DNA of 64,000 nt from Muraenolepis orangiensis (lineage: Eukaryota; Chordata; Actinopteri; Gadiformes; Muraenolepididae): positions 20,202,366 to 20,266,365 of the forward strand of contig CM051018.1 of the NCBI GenBank assembly GCA_027704905.1, written 5' to 3'. This document shows, in pieces, positions 21,371 to 31,040 of the stretch (positions are counted from its first letter, which is position 1; the number at the start of each line of letters is the position of its first letter). The notes under the pieces were generated by a model. The model searched no databases. It was not told the origin of the DNA and saw nothing but the letters and a program-made list of their open reading frames with translations. The position numbers were made by a program, and so were the translations under genes.

Positions 21371-22719
21371 ACTTATCCATGCTGTCGGCTCCGTCACCGG
21401 CGCAATGTTGCCGACCTTGACATCGAGTTTCTCCTTGACTCTCGCCTTCAGAGGCACTGGAACATTCCTTGGCGCGCACTGCACCGGCGTTACATCAGGA
21501 TCCAGCTCAAAGTGTATCTCGCCCGGGACTGACTCGATTGGGACATTAAAGACGTCATGGTAGTCTCTCAGCAGCTAATATTTTGTGAGGGGCGTAGATT
21601 GACTTGCATCAACTGTATTAAGTTCATCCGGAACAGTGAAGGTTACGAGGCCCCGAGAAGATGCTTTTGCTCGGTGTCAACTATTTCAAATGTGAGGTTG
21701 TGCTTTTCTCCCCGGATAACACATTCAGTGTGGAATTTCCCCAGTGATGGCATGATTTCTCCAGAGTATAGTTTCAACCTGGCTGTGCTCGGGTGTAGCG
21801 CCGCTTTGGTTCAGTTTCTCTTTAATCTTGACATTGCAGGTGGAGCCTGTATCCAGCTGGCACTGCTGCGTGTTCTTATTTAGGCATAGATTCACAAACC
21901 ACTTGCGCCCCTACTAGGTCTTTGCAGCATTGACACATTCAGAGACTCGAAACAGTCTATCATCAGTATCTGAGTTCTCTTCCCTTTGGTCATCATCTTC
22001 GAGCACATTTACTCTTTTTATTTTGTCAGACCTGCTGCCAACCTGGCACACCTTGGCAAAGTGATTTGATATGCCACATATCCGGCAAGTCTTACCGTAG
22101 GCCGGACACCACTCTCTGCCCCGTTTGTAGCTGCCCCCACAATATTTTCAGGTCCACTGTGGCGCTCTCTCCGCCGGCGCAGTTTTCCTTTGAAATGCGC
22201 GCCTCTCGCTCTGCCTGTCCATGGCATTGACATTGTCCGTCTGCGCAGGCGGGGCCATGACTCTTATGTGTCTCTCAGTCAGTTCAGCGAGCCGACAGAT
22301 TTCAGTCGCTGTTCGTAATATCAGCCTTCACTCGCGACACCCAGCACGAGCCTGTCCCGAATCAGCTTGTCCTTCAGCTCACGGTATTCACACGACGATG
22401 CTCTCTCCTTTAGCCTTGTCAGGAAACAGTCTATTGGCTCATCAGTCTCTTGTTTACAACATCCAAACATGTATCTCTCGTAAATCACATTCTTCGCTGG
22501 CTTGAAGTAATCCCCCAAAGCACCCAAAATAGCAGCCGGGTCCTTTTGTTGATCTTCGGTCAACGTGAGGCTGTGTGTATAAACATCACTCACTTCCCAT
22601 TAGCCGTCTCAGCGAGGCTGCCTGGATTAGCTTTGACTTCTCGCTCAGTCCGGTAGCGAGCAAAAAGTCATCAAATTCCGCACGAAAAACTTCCCAGTTC
22701 TTCGCCAGATCACCAGACA
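21371..22719 (-). pseudogene. Ty3/Gypsy element, 5' part (gag, protease, RT start), broken
   Basis: Minus strand, right to left: gag (WEVFRAEFDDFLLATGL, YERYMFGCCKQETDEPIDCF, LKDKLIRDRLVLGV; 22321-22719), a zinc-knuckle region (CRICGISNHFAKVC, about 22040-22090), an aspartic protease DTGS motif (CQLDTGSTCNV, about 21840) and the start of reverse transcriptase (VPVPLKARVKEKL, VTEPTAWIS; 21371-21484). Several stops and frame changes interrupt it. Its left neighbour is the displaced 3' part at 11819-14315. Its 5' end and LTR fall inside the N gap. Confidence 0.82.
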
Positions 22720-23719
22720 NNNNNNNNNNNNNNNNNNNNNNNNNNNNNNNNNNNNNNNNNNNNNNNNNNNNNNNNNNNNNNNNNNNNNNNNNNNNNNNNN
22801 NNNNNNNNNNNNNNNNNNNNNNNNNNNNNNNNNNNNNNNNNNNNNNNNNNNNNNNNNNNNNNNNNNNNNNNNNNNNNNNNNNNNNNNNNNNNNNNNNNNN
22901 NNNNNNNNNNNNNNNNNNNNNNNNNNNNNNNNNNNNNNNNNNNNNNNNNNNNNNNNNNNNNNNNNNNNNNNNNNNNNNNNNNNNNNNNNNNNNNNNNNNN
23001 NNNNNNNNNNNNNNNNNNNNNNNNNNNNNNNNNNNNNNNNNNNNNNNNNNNNNNNNNNNNNNNNNNNNNNNNNNNNNNNNNNNNNNNNNNNNNNNNNNNN
23101 NNNNNNNNNNNNNNNNNNNNNNNNNNNNNNNNNNNNNNNNNNNNNNNNNNNNNNNNNNNNNNNNNNNNNNNNNNNNNNNNNNNNNNNNNNNNNNNNNNNN
23201 NNNNNNNNNNNNNNNNNNNNNNNNNNNNNNNNNNNNNNNNNNNNNNNNNNNNNNNNNNNNNNNNNNNNNNNNNNNNNNNNNNNNNNNNNNNNNNNNNNNN
23301 NNNNNNNNNNNNNNNNNNNNNNNNNNNNNNNNNNNNNNNNNNNNNNNNNNNNNNNNNNNNNNNNNNNNNNNNNNNNNNNNNNNNNNNNNNNNNNNNNNNN
23401 NNNNNNNNNNNNNNNNNNNNNNNNNNNNNNNNNNNNNNNNNNNNNNNNNNNNNNNNNNNNNNNNNNNNNNNNNNNNNNNNNNNNNNNNNNNNNNNNNNNN
23501 NNNNNNNNNNNNNNNNNNNNNNNNNNNNNNNNNNNNNNNNNNNNNNNNNNNNNNNNNNNNNNNNNNNNNNNNNNNNNNNNNNNNNNNNNNNNNNNNNNNN
23601 NNNNNNNNNNNNNNNNNNNNNNNNNNNNNNNNNNNNNNNNNNNNNNNNNNNNNNNNNNNNNNNNNNNNNNNNNNNNNNNNNNNNNNNNNNNNNNNNNNNN
23701 NNNNNNNNNNNNNNNNNNN
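22720..23719. other. Assembly gap, exactly 1000 N
   Basis: All bases are N; the round length suggests a placeholder rather than a measured size. The gap begins inside the Gypsy gag gene, so the missing piece probably includes the 5' LTR of that element. Confidence 0.99.
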
Positions 23720-23810
23720 ATACATTATATAAGATAAAAGGCATTGAACAGAACCATAGATTCCTGTTGTCAGTGGGGCTGTTCTGTCTTATCCCATAAT
23801 TAGAGGGGCG

Positions 23811-23975
23811 GCAGTGTAGCTCAGGAGGTAGAGCAGTCGCCTCACAACCAGAAGTTTGCTGGTTCGATCCCCACCGCCTCCTCCTTACAAAAGCTGTCGA
23901 GGTGTCCTCGTGCTGGCTGTCCGCCGTTGGTGGTTGAATGTGAGACTTGATATGTAAAGCGCTTTGAGTAACCAT
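23811..23975 (+). mobile_element. tRNA-derived SINE
   Basis: The head 'gtgtagctcaggaggtagag' has an A-box match and 'gctggttcgatccccacc' is an intact B box. The body and tail end in 'gtaaagcgctttgagtaacc'. This is the best-preserved member of the SINE family seen at 5907 and 6545-6860, and its promoter boxes look usable by RNA polymerase III. Confidence 0.85.
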
Positions 23976-24001
23976 TGGTTGTGGGAGTGTGGGAGTAGGG
24001 A

Positions 24002-24077
24002 CTGTGTATGTGTTTAATTTTAGTTTAAACTTTTATGTAGCACAGGTATCATTTTATATATATTAATAATATAATAG
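24002..24077 (+). repeat. 76-bp direct repeat, left copy
   Basis: 'ctgtgtatgtgtttaatttt' ... 'taataatataataga' recurs at 24745-24821. The two copies bracket the truncated cystatin fragment and its hairpin. The left copy ends exactly where the inverted repeat begins. Confidence 0.85.
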
Positions 24078-24202
24078 ACATGTGTATTGTGTTCCAAATG
24101 GTAACTCACCATTAATTTGCAATAAAATACCTCTGAACCATGATCAGAGGTATTTTATTGCAAATTAATGGTGAGTTACCATTTGGAACACAATACACAT
24201 GT
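24078..24202. repeat. Perfect 59-bp inverted repeat (7-nt spacer)
   Basis: Arms 24078-24136 and 24144-24202 are exact reverse complements; the loop is 'accatga'-like. The right arm is the 3' untranslated end of the truncated cystatin copy and is also found once, without the left arm, downstream of both complete cystatin genes. A poly(A) signal occurs in each arm (24121-24126 plus strand; 24154-24159 minus strand). Confidence 0.93.
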
Positions 24203-24500
24203 GCATTGTATATATAATGAAAGCTAAACCTTTAAGTCTGGAGAGATAGTGGTGGACAGAGAAGGTGGACAGATTGCTGAGGACAGCTTCATGGTGCCGC
24301 TCCAATGTTGATACACAATAAATGTGCACTCGTAAGGCTGTGGGATGGAGATGGGAGAGAATAATGTGTCAATTATGCAATGTCACATTGCTTCTTTCAA
24401 ATATTACCTCTTACTCATGAAGGTACTCCATAAACGTGCTGCTAATACAGTACAAATATGGATGTCATACGTTAAGAGACAACAGCTTTTAACCTCTCTG
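24140..24500 (-). pseudogene. Truncated cystatin copy (last exon and part of intron only)
   Basis: The last coding exon 24224-24337 is open (PYECTFIVYQHWSGTMKLSS..., stop TAG) and close to those of the two complete genes, with its acceptor intact. Upstream intron sequence continues to about 24480, then a deletion removes the donor region: 'gttaag' runs directly into 'agacaacag'. Sequence diverges within the first bases of exon 2. Exon 1 is absent. It cannot encode a cystatin. Confidence 0.85.
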
Positions 24501-24744
24501 TTAAATATAGTTCAGGATGAAGAGGTTGCCCCCCCCCCCCCCACAGAAGAGGCAGGCCACATCTGCTTGATCATGTAGACATCTCCAGTAGCTTCCTGCA
24601 GTCATCAGTGTTTTAACTCATTTGCAATTAAAAAGGTTTATGTAAAAAAATTAAATGAAGTCACTTTGTTGAAGTCATATCTGAAATAATTGCAATTAAT
24701 ACATTGCTATATTTTTCCTCAACATTGGGATTCAAAAATGAAGG

Positions 24745-24821
24745 CTGTGTATGTGTTTAATTTTAGTTTAACTTTTTATGTAGCACAGGTATCATTTTAT
24801 ATATATTAATAATATAATAGA
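24745..24821 (+). repeat. Direct repeat, right copy
   Basis: Second copy of 24002-24077, with a shifted A/T run as the only clear difference. Confidence 0.85.
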
Positions 24822-24829
24822 TAATGTGT

Positions 24830-25375
24830 TACTTTTGTGACGTCTATGAATTTGTTGCACTTCTCCCGCCACTAGGTGGTGACTTTGGGTAAGTACACAA
24901 CGCAGGTTGAGCTCCTCCGCCCACGTTGAGGCATTGCGAAACTGCATTCAGGGGTTGTTGACAGGACATGAGGAAGAGTGAGACACCACACAGTTTAAGC
25001 GTAGGCAGGAAGCTGTGGAACGTTGGTCATCCTCGTTCAGTGGAGCATTATAGCTAAGTTTATTCCTAAAGATTCACCAACTTGAATGTTTTGCCTGTCT
25101 CCCTGCACATTGGTCAGATAATTAGATCAAGTTAATAAGGATAAGGTGGAAACGTGTTTGGGTGTTAACACTGCTAATATACACCATCTAAGGCATAATA
25201 GTTATCAAGGAAGGTTATTCAAGTTTATTTGAGTAGGGAGAGAATGTAAAGCTAAGCATTTAGGAGGGTATGCATCTTTTAGGAGCATGGTTCAGTAACA
25301 ATAACTGTTCTACTCATAATAACCTACTTTTTCATGAAGCAGGTTATATTTCAAATTGTTTTCTCTTTCTTCTTA
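24830..25375. other. Spacer, no gene recognised
   Basis: No coding pattern, tail repeat or splice-bounded ORF was recognised. It ends near the SWIM-like fragment. Confidence 0.5.
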
Positions 25376-25379
25376 GATT

Positions 25380-25592
25380 AGGCTTCGTGATTCATCGCCA
25401 GTGGTGTTGACACACAGCCGATGCTCCTGTGGGGCAGGCAGTGTTGTGTGCAATCACATCGTGGCATTGCTGTTCCAAACAGTTGTGCAACGATTACACA
25501 TGGATCCACAAGTGCAAAGTTCAAGTAGAGAACAAGCTGACCATTTATTTTTCTACATATACATGCCAAGATACCCGTCTTTGAGAAATTAA
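25380..25592 (+). pseudogene. SWIM-type zinc-finger fragment
   Basis: The plus strand encodes SRCSCGAGSVVCNHIVALLF, with the CxC...CxH arrangement of SWIM fingers, preceded by a pyrimidine-rich stretch and 'tag' (25377). The frame runs to a stop at 25590. Fish genomes contain many SWIM/YqaJ proteins linked to transposons, and this is probably a terminal-exon relic of one. No upstream exons were found in the window. Confidence 0.45.
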
Positions 25593-25929
25593 TGAGCAAA
25601 ACCCAGGCTCTTCAATGAAAGATTGGATTGACAAAAATGTAAAATATTTTATTACAGTTCATTTTTCAATCTTTTTCAAAGTTTGTTTTATGTTACAATA
25701 GTTCAATATGTTATATGTACAATATGTTACAATGTAACATATTGTACATATTGTAAAAATCTATACAAATGACTACATTCAACATTTTGCTTACATTGAT
25801 GTTTGTGTGCACAAGATTTACAGATGTTTAACAAAATGATCTGCCACTGGAATAAACAAAATTCACTAAAAGAAAAACCTGGTGTTGAACCAATGCTTTA
25901 ACTAATGCTTTGTTTTGGTAGTTTGACAA

Positions 25930-26225
25930 CAAGCATGCCACTGTAAACCTTTGGCTAATGTTTCCTGCATGGGAAAGGGGGATGACGCCATCAAACTATT
26001 TGTTTTCTGTAATTCCCCTAATGACTCGTTCCACATGTACTCTGAGTCGATTGTGTTTCAGTAACCTGGTATGCAGGCATCTGATTTTGCTTTGACAGAA
26101 ATGGTGGGCAGTATATTTTGTACTTAACACAACCACTAATGAGGAAGCCCTTGTCAACCATCACTGCCATTTCTTCCATGAGCAACTTGGCCAACCCTGA
26201 CTGTTTGAATAGCTCATTGTCACTC
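25930..26225 (-). pseudogene. DDE-superfamily (PIF/Harbinger-like) transposase remnant
   Basis: Minus-strand translation gives VDKGFLISGCVKYKIYCPPF followed, after a one-base frame change, by HNRLRVHVERVIRGI. These are the typical 'DKGF', 'PPFLS' and 'R-HVER-I-R-K' landmarks of DDE_4-type transposases. The frame change and an early stop show it is dead. Only the C-terminal third is present. Confidence 0.55.
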
Positions 26226-26622
26226 AGTCACCCAGCGTAAAGTGAGGAGACAAATGTGACTTCACATTTTCTTGGCAAAATATTACCTCAGGAGCTGTAG
26301 CTTGCTAGTTCGAAGTAAACAAACTAACGGAACTGGCCGAGCCGTATTATTTGGAGTCGGAAGTACTTCACAAAGCTTAGAAAAAACAAAAAAATAAATA
26401 AATAAATAAAACTACACAAAATGACAGTATGCAAAGAGATGCTGAAATGATTTTATTGGGTTAGAATATACACTGCATACAAGATAACTATCAAATGGTA
26501 TTGCATAAATCAAAAGGGAGTAGAGACCGTTTTGAACCATGATCAGAGGTATTTTATTGCAAATTAATGGTGAGTTACCATTTGGAACACAATACACATG
26601 TGCATTGTGTATATAATGAAAG

Positions 26623-27877
26623 CTAAACATTTACGTCTGGAGAGATAGTGGTGGACAGAGAAGATGGACAGATTGCTGAGGACAGCTTCATGGTGCCGCT
26701 CCAATGTTTATACACAATAAATGTGCACTCGTAAGGCTGTGGGATGGAGATGGGAGAGAAGAATGTGTCAATTATGCAATGTCACATCTCTTCTTTCAAA
26801 TATGACCTCTTACTCATGAAGGTACTCCATAAACGTGCTGCTAATACAGTACAAATATGGACGTCATACATTAAGGTGAATTTCCTTACCAGAGACAACA
26901 GTAGGTCATCGTGGACGGGGCACTCCGTTTCGATGCCGGCCTTTCTGCAAGCCGTGGTGCCCATCTGCACGACAAACTTGTAGTTCAAGCCACTCACAAC
27001 CTGTGAAATGAATAGATCACAATATTGTAGTGATTCAAGGAGGCAGTCATGGTTTGTCATCTCTCCTGATTTGTTTTGGTATTAACAATAAAACAAGGTG
27101 TTAATGCGACTGTTTTAGGAACATCACTTCCATAGATCGTGACATTAAAGTAACACTAAAAATAGAAATTCTAATAAGAATGCTAATATGTTTATTGAGA
27201 ATGAGTAGTAGGGTCGATTTGTGTGGTGCCTTTTGCGTCCACAGTACAAATCATGTTGTATTTTGTCAAAATTTGGACAAAGACTAATTCCATTTGGTTT
27301 TTCATGTATGGCCATATCCTGGTCAACATTTTAAATCAAGACTTACTCCTATTTCAACTAAATGTGCATGAAAGGTCCATATCCTTGAACCATATCGTTG
27401 TATTTAGTTTTACACAATGCAGAACAAGGTACTTGCACAGTTCCCCTGTCTTCTTCTGCAAATTGTATTTGTATTGTTTTGGTATCGGTTCCTGTCCACA
27501 TGTGGCCATAGCCTACTTGCCTTGGTTATAACCCAATGTTATGACACGATTTTCCCAAAGGAAAACAATGCTGTTCGTGATGTTGACATAGCAATGGCAC
27601 GTCGTCAAATATGGTTCATTAAGCTATACCGTTAACATCGGAAAGGGAAGAAATGACAGACCTGTTTTTGAGCCCTGATGACTGTGCCAACTTGGTGGAT
27701 GAACATGTCGTTGGTTCTCTCGTTGTGCTTCAGCACGGCATATTGCAGGGCGTCTTGAACCCCTTGATCGGTAATATTCGCATCTGAATAGCCTCCCGTC
27801 ATCTCACGACCCACGACCGCTCGATCGGTAACCAGTACGCCGAGAGTCGCGACGAGAAGTAATGTTTTCCAAATCAT
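26623..27877 (-). CDS. Type-2 cystatin, copy 1 (3 exons)
   Basis: Predicted secreted inhibitor of papain-like cysteine proteases. Exons on the minus strand: 27662-27877, 26890-27000 and 26623-26736 (216+111+114 = 441 nt, 146 residues). All splice sites are GT/AG and all junctions phase 0, the usual three-exon plan of this family. A signal peptide begins MIWKTLLLVATLGVLV. The inhibitory loop QVVSG (QxVxG) is formed across the exon 1/2 junction. Four cysteines (TACRK, TECPV, YECTF, AICP) fit the two family disulfides. The second hairpin has HW in place of the common PW. The usual N-terminal glycine is probably in GGYSD. Poly(A) signal at 26553-26558 (minus). Copy 2 lies 2.6 kb to the right and a 3' fragment 2.4 kb to the left. 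Confidence 0.92.
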
Positions 27878-28105
27878 GGTCTCTAACGACGTCAACAAAT
27901 AGGCAGAGGGACAAGCAAGCGGCAACTTCTAGGCAGCAGAACAACAACAACAACAACGTCGTCTGGACTGGAGGACGTGTCTGCTGCTGCGACGACCGTA
28001 TTATATAAACACTGACGTGACGTCATTTCTAGGAGTGCACAGGCGGCAGCATTTCGTCCAATCCGATATCTCGAACGCGGGTCACGTGTGACGTACCTTG
28101 TTTTT

Positions 28106-28107
<2 letters not shown>

Positions 28108-28140
<33 letters not shown>
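28108..28140. repeat. CA microsatellite upstream of cystatin copy 1
   Basis: About 16 CA units at the far end of unit 1; the matching place in unit 2 has a much longer run (30702-30816). Confidence 0.9.
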
Positions 28141-28142
<2 letters not shown>

Positions 28143-28220
28143 GTACACGTCAAATACCCATGGAGAGTGTTGTTCATTTAACGTTTTTCTTCCAGTCTGA
28201 TCAAGCTAGATAGAGCTAGA

Positions 28221-28820
28221 TACAAATGGCATTGATTTTAACACTGCCAGGGGCTCCAACATGGCCGACACCCAGATATAGACAGCCCTCTGACGTCATC
28301 TGAAAACCGCCCATTGAACATGTATGTACGCCTACACCTCTGGATCAGTGGCATGCGGAAATAACCTCATTTATTTAGTTAACTAGGTCACGACAGAGGG
28401 TTATATTAATATGATGACATATACGCATTTATTATGTCTATATAAGTAAACACCTAACACTAATTCGCAAATATCAAAGATGTGCTGCCAATGATAAAAC
28501 TGTAATGCATACATGGCGTGCGTTTTAATAGCATATTTTAAAAATGGCATGCTTAGTGTACTTGTGCTGTGGTTTCCTCTTGCTGATAGCATGTCGATTA
28601 TTCTACCAAGTTCTGCCTGCAGAGTTGTGGCTCTATGAACCACAACTGAAACAGATGACCGACACAGACGACTCCACAACAACAACAACAACAACGGAGA
28701 TGTCCTAACAAGGCATGCATCAGAGTGTCAGGATTGGCAGTTCTGCCTCCCCGCGTTCACAGCCCTCGTCCAGGTAGCCACGCCCCCTTTTCACGTCCCA
28801 CATTCATGTCACAGTTTCTT
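28221..28820. other. Spacer between cystatin units
   Basis: Not duplicated in the other unit. The minus strand has an unassigned frame (28401-28694) with SSVSVVVHRATTLQAELGRI that I could not identify; it may be transposon debris. No gene is claimed. Confidence 0.5.
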
Positions 28821-29191
28821 CACAGTGACTTCACATTTTCTTGGAGAAATATTACCTCAGGAGCTGTAGCTTGCTAGTTCGAAGTAAACACACTAACGGA
28901 ACTGGCCGAGCCGTAGTATTTGGAGTCGGAAGTACTTCACAAAGCTTAGTGCAAATAGTATATTAAATAAAACCACACAAAATGACAGGATGCAAAGAGA
29001 TGCTGAAATGATTTTATTGGGTTAGAATATACACTGCATACAAGATAACTATCAAATGGTATTGCATAAATCAAAAGGGAGTAGAGTTCAATTAACCGTT
29101 TTGAACCATGATCAGAGGTATTTTATTGCAAATTAATGGTGAGTTACCATTTGGAACACAATACACATGTGCATTGTATATATAATGAAAG

Positions 29192-30453
29192 CTAAACCTT
29201 TAAGTCTGGAGAGATAGTGGTGGACAGAGAAGGTGGACAGATTGCTGAGGACAGCGTCATGGTGCCGCTCCAATGTTGATAGACAATAAATGTGCACTCG
29301 TAAGGCTGTGGGATGGAGATGGGAGAGAAGAATGTGTCAATTATGCAACGTTACATTGCTCAAATATTACCTCTTACTCATGAAGGTACTCCATAAACTT
29401 GCTGCTAATACAGTACAAATATGGACGTCATACGTTAAGGTGAATTTCCTTACCAGAGACAACAGTAGGTCATCGTGGACAGGGCACTCCGCGGCATCGT
29501 CCGGCATCGTTTCGATGCCGGCCTTTCTGCACGCCGTGGTGCCCATCTGCACGACAAACTCGTAGTTCCAGCCACTCACAGTCTGTGAAATGAATAGATC
29601 ACAATATTGTAGTGATTCAAGGAGGCAGTAATGGTTTGTCATCTCTACTGATTTGTTTTGGTATTAACAATAAAACAAGGTGTTAATGCCACTGTTTTAG
29701 GAACATCACTTCCATAGATTGTGACATTAAAGTAACACTAAAAATAGAAATTCTAATAAGAATGCTTCCGTAATATGTTTATTGAGAATGAGTAGTAGGG
29801 TCGATTTTTTGTGTGGTGCCTTTTGCGTCCACAGTACAAATCATGTTGTATTTTGTCAAAATTTGGACAAAGACTAATTCCATTTGGTTTTTCATGTATG
29901 GCCATATCCTGGTCAACATTTTAAATCAAGACTTACTCCTATTTCAACTAAATGTGCATGAAAGGTTGGAACCATATCCTTGTATTTAGTTTGCACAATG
30001 CAGAACAAGATACTTGCATCTTCTTCTGCAAATTGTATTTGTATTGTTTTGGTATCGGTTCCTGTCCACATGTGGCCATAGCCTACTTGCCTTGGTTATA
30101 ACCCAATGTTATGACACGATTTTCCCAAAGGTGCTGCACAATGCTGTTCGTGATGTTGACATAGCAATGGCACGTCGTCAAATATGGTTCATTAAGCTAT
30201 ACCGTTAACATCGGAAAGGGAAGAAATGACAGACCTGTCTTTGAGCCCTGATGACTGTGGCAACTTGGTGGATGAACATGTCGTTGGTTCTCTCGTTGTG
30301 CTTCAGCACGGCATATTGCAGGGCGTCTTGAACCCCTTGATCGGTAATATTCACCTCCCTATAGCCTCCCACCATAATCTCCAGACCCACGACCGCTCGA
30401 TCGGTAACCAGGACGCCGAGAGTCGTGACGAGGAGTAATGTTTTCCAAATCAT
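29192..30453 (-). CDS. Type-2 cystatin, copy 2 (3 exons)
   Basis: Exons on the minus strand: 30235-30453, 29454-29582 and 29192-29305 (219+129+114 = 462 nt, 153 residues), all phase 0 with GT/AG sites. It has the same signal peptide start (MIWKTLLLVTTLGVLV) and four cysteines. Differences from copy 1: the inhibitory loop reads QTVSG instead of QVVSG; GLEIMVGGY replaces GREMTGGY (one extra residue); and exon 2 has an 18-bp insertion adding six residues (MPDDAA) before ECPVHDD, in the segment between the first disulfide cysteines. Poly(A) signal at 29122-29127 (minus). Splice sites and frame are intact, so it is probably expressed; changes near the loop may alter protease choice. Confidence 0.91.
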
Positions 30454-30497
30454 GGTCTCTAACGACGTCAACAAATAGGCAGAGGCAACTTCTAGGC

Positions 30498-30500
<3 letters not shown>

Positions 30501-30537
<37 letters not shown>

Positions 30538-30538
30538 C
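30501..30538. repeat. CAA trinucleotide run in the 5' flank of cystatin copy 2
   Basis: About twelve CAA units; copy 1 has only about five (27943-27957). The run lies between the predicted start codon and the likely TATA-like 'tatata' (30585-30590). Confidence 0.85.
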
Positions 30539-30701
30539 GTCGTCTGGACTGGAGGACGTGTCTGCTGCTGCTGCGACGACCGTATTATATACACACTGAC
30601 GTGACGTCATTTCTGGGAGCACACAGGCGGCAGCATTTCGTCCAATCCGATATCTCGAACGCGGGTCACGTGTGACGTACCGTTAAACAAACAACACGTG
30701 T

Positions 30702-30818
<117 letters not shown>

Positions 30819-30938
30819 ACACATCAAATACCCATGGAGAGTGTTGTTCATTTAACGTTTTTCATCCAGTCTGATCAAAAATCGGATCAAAGTACAAGCC
30901 TTGGTTTTCACCCACGTGACTAAAACTCAAAAACTAAA

Positions 30939-31040
30939 GTTCTAAGAAAACGACATGGTTCATTGGGTTAGAGTTATAAGAAAACAACATGGTTCATTGG
31001 GTTAGAGTTATAAGAAAACAACATGGTTCATTGGGTTAGA
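30939..31040. repeat. 34-bp minisatellite, three units
   Basis: 'taagaaaac(g/a)acatgg' recurs at 30943, 30977 and 31011, an exact 34-bp period ending in 'ttcattgggttaga'. The last unit abuts the truncated Gypsy element. Confidence 0.88.

Larger units (their letters stand above)
26240..28220. repeat. Cystatin tandem unit 1
   Basis: The block from 'acttcacattttcttgg' to the CA repeat and 'cccatggagagtgttgttc' is repeated at about 28825-30870, carrying the whole gene and its promoter. Within it the gene lies at 26623-27877. Confidence 0.8.

Noticed and set aside
23811..23880. Possible tRNA gene (A and B boxes present)
   Set aside because: No complete cloverleaf; followed by SINE body and tail; related copies elsewhere in the window.
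22575..23975. Long frames containing hundreds of X
   Set aside because: They cross the N gap.
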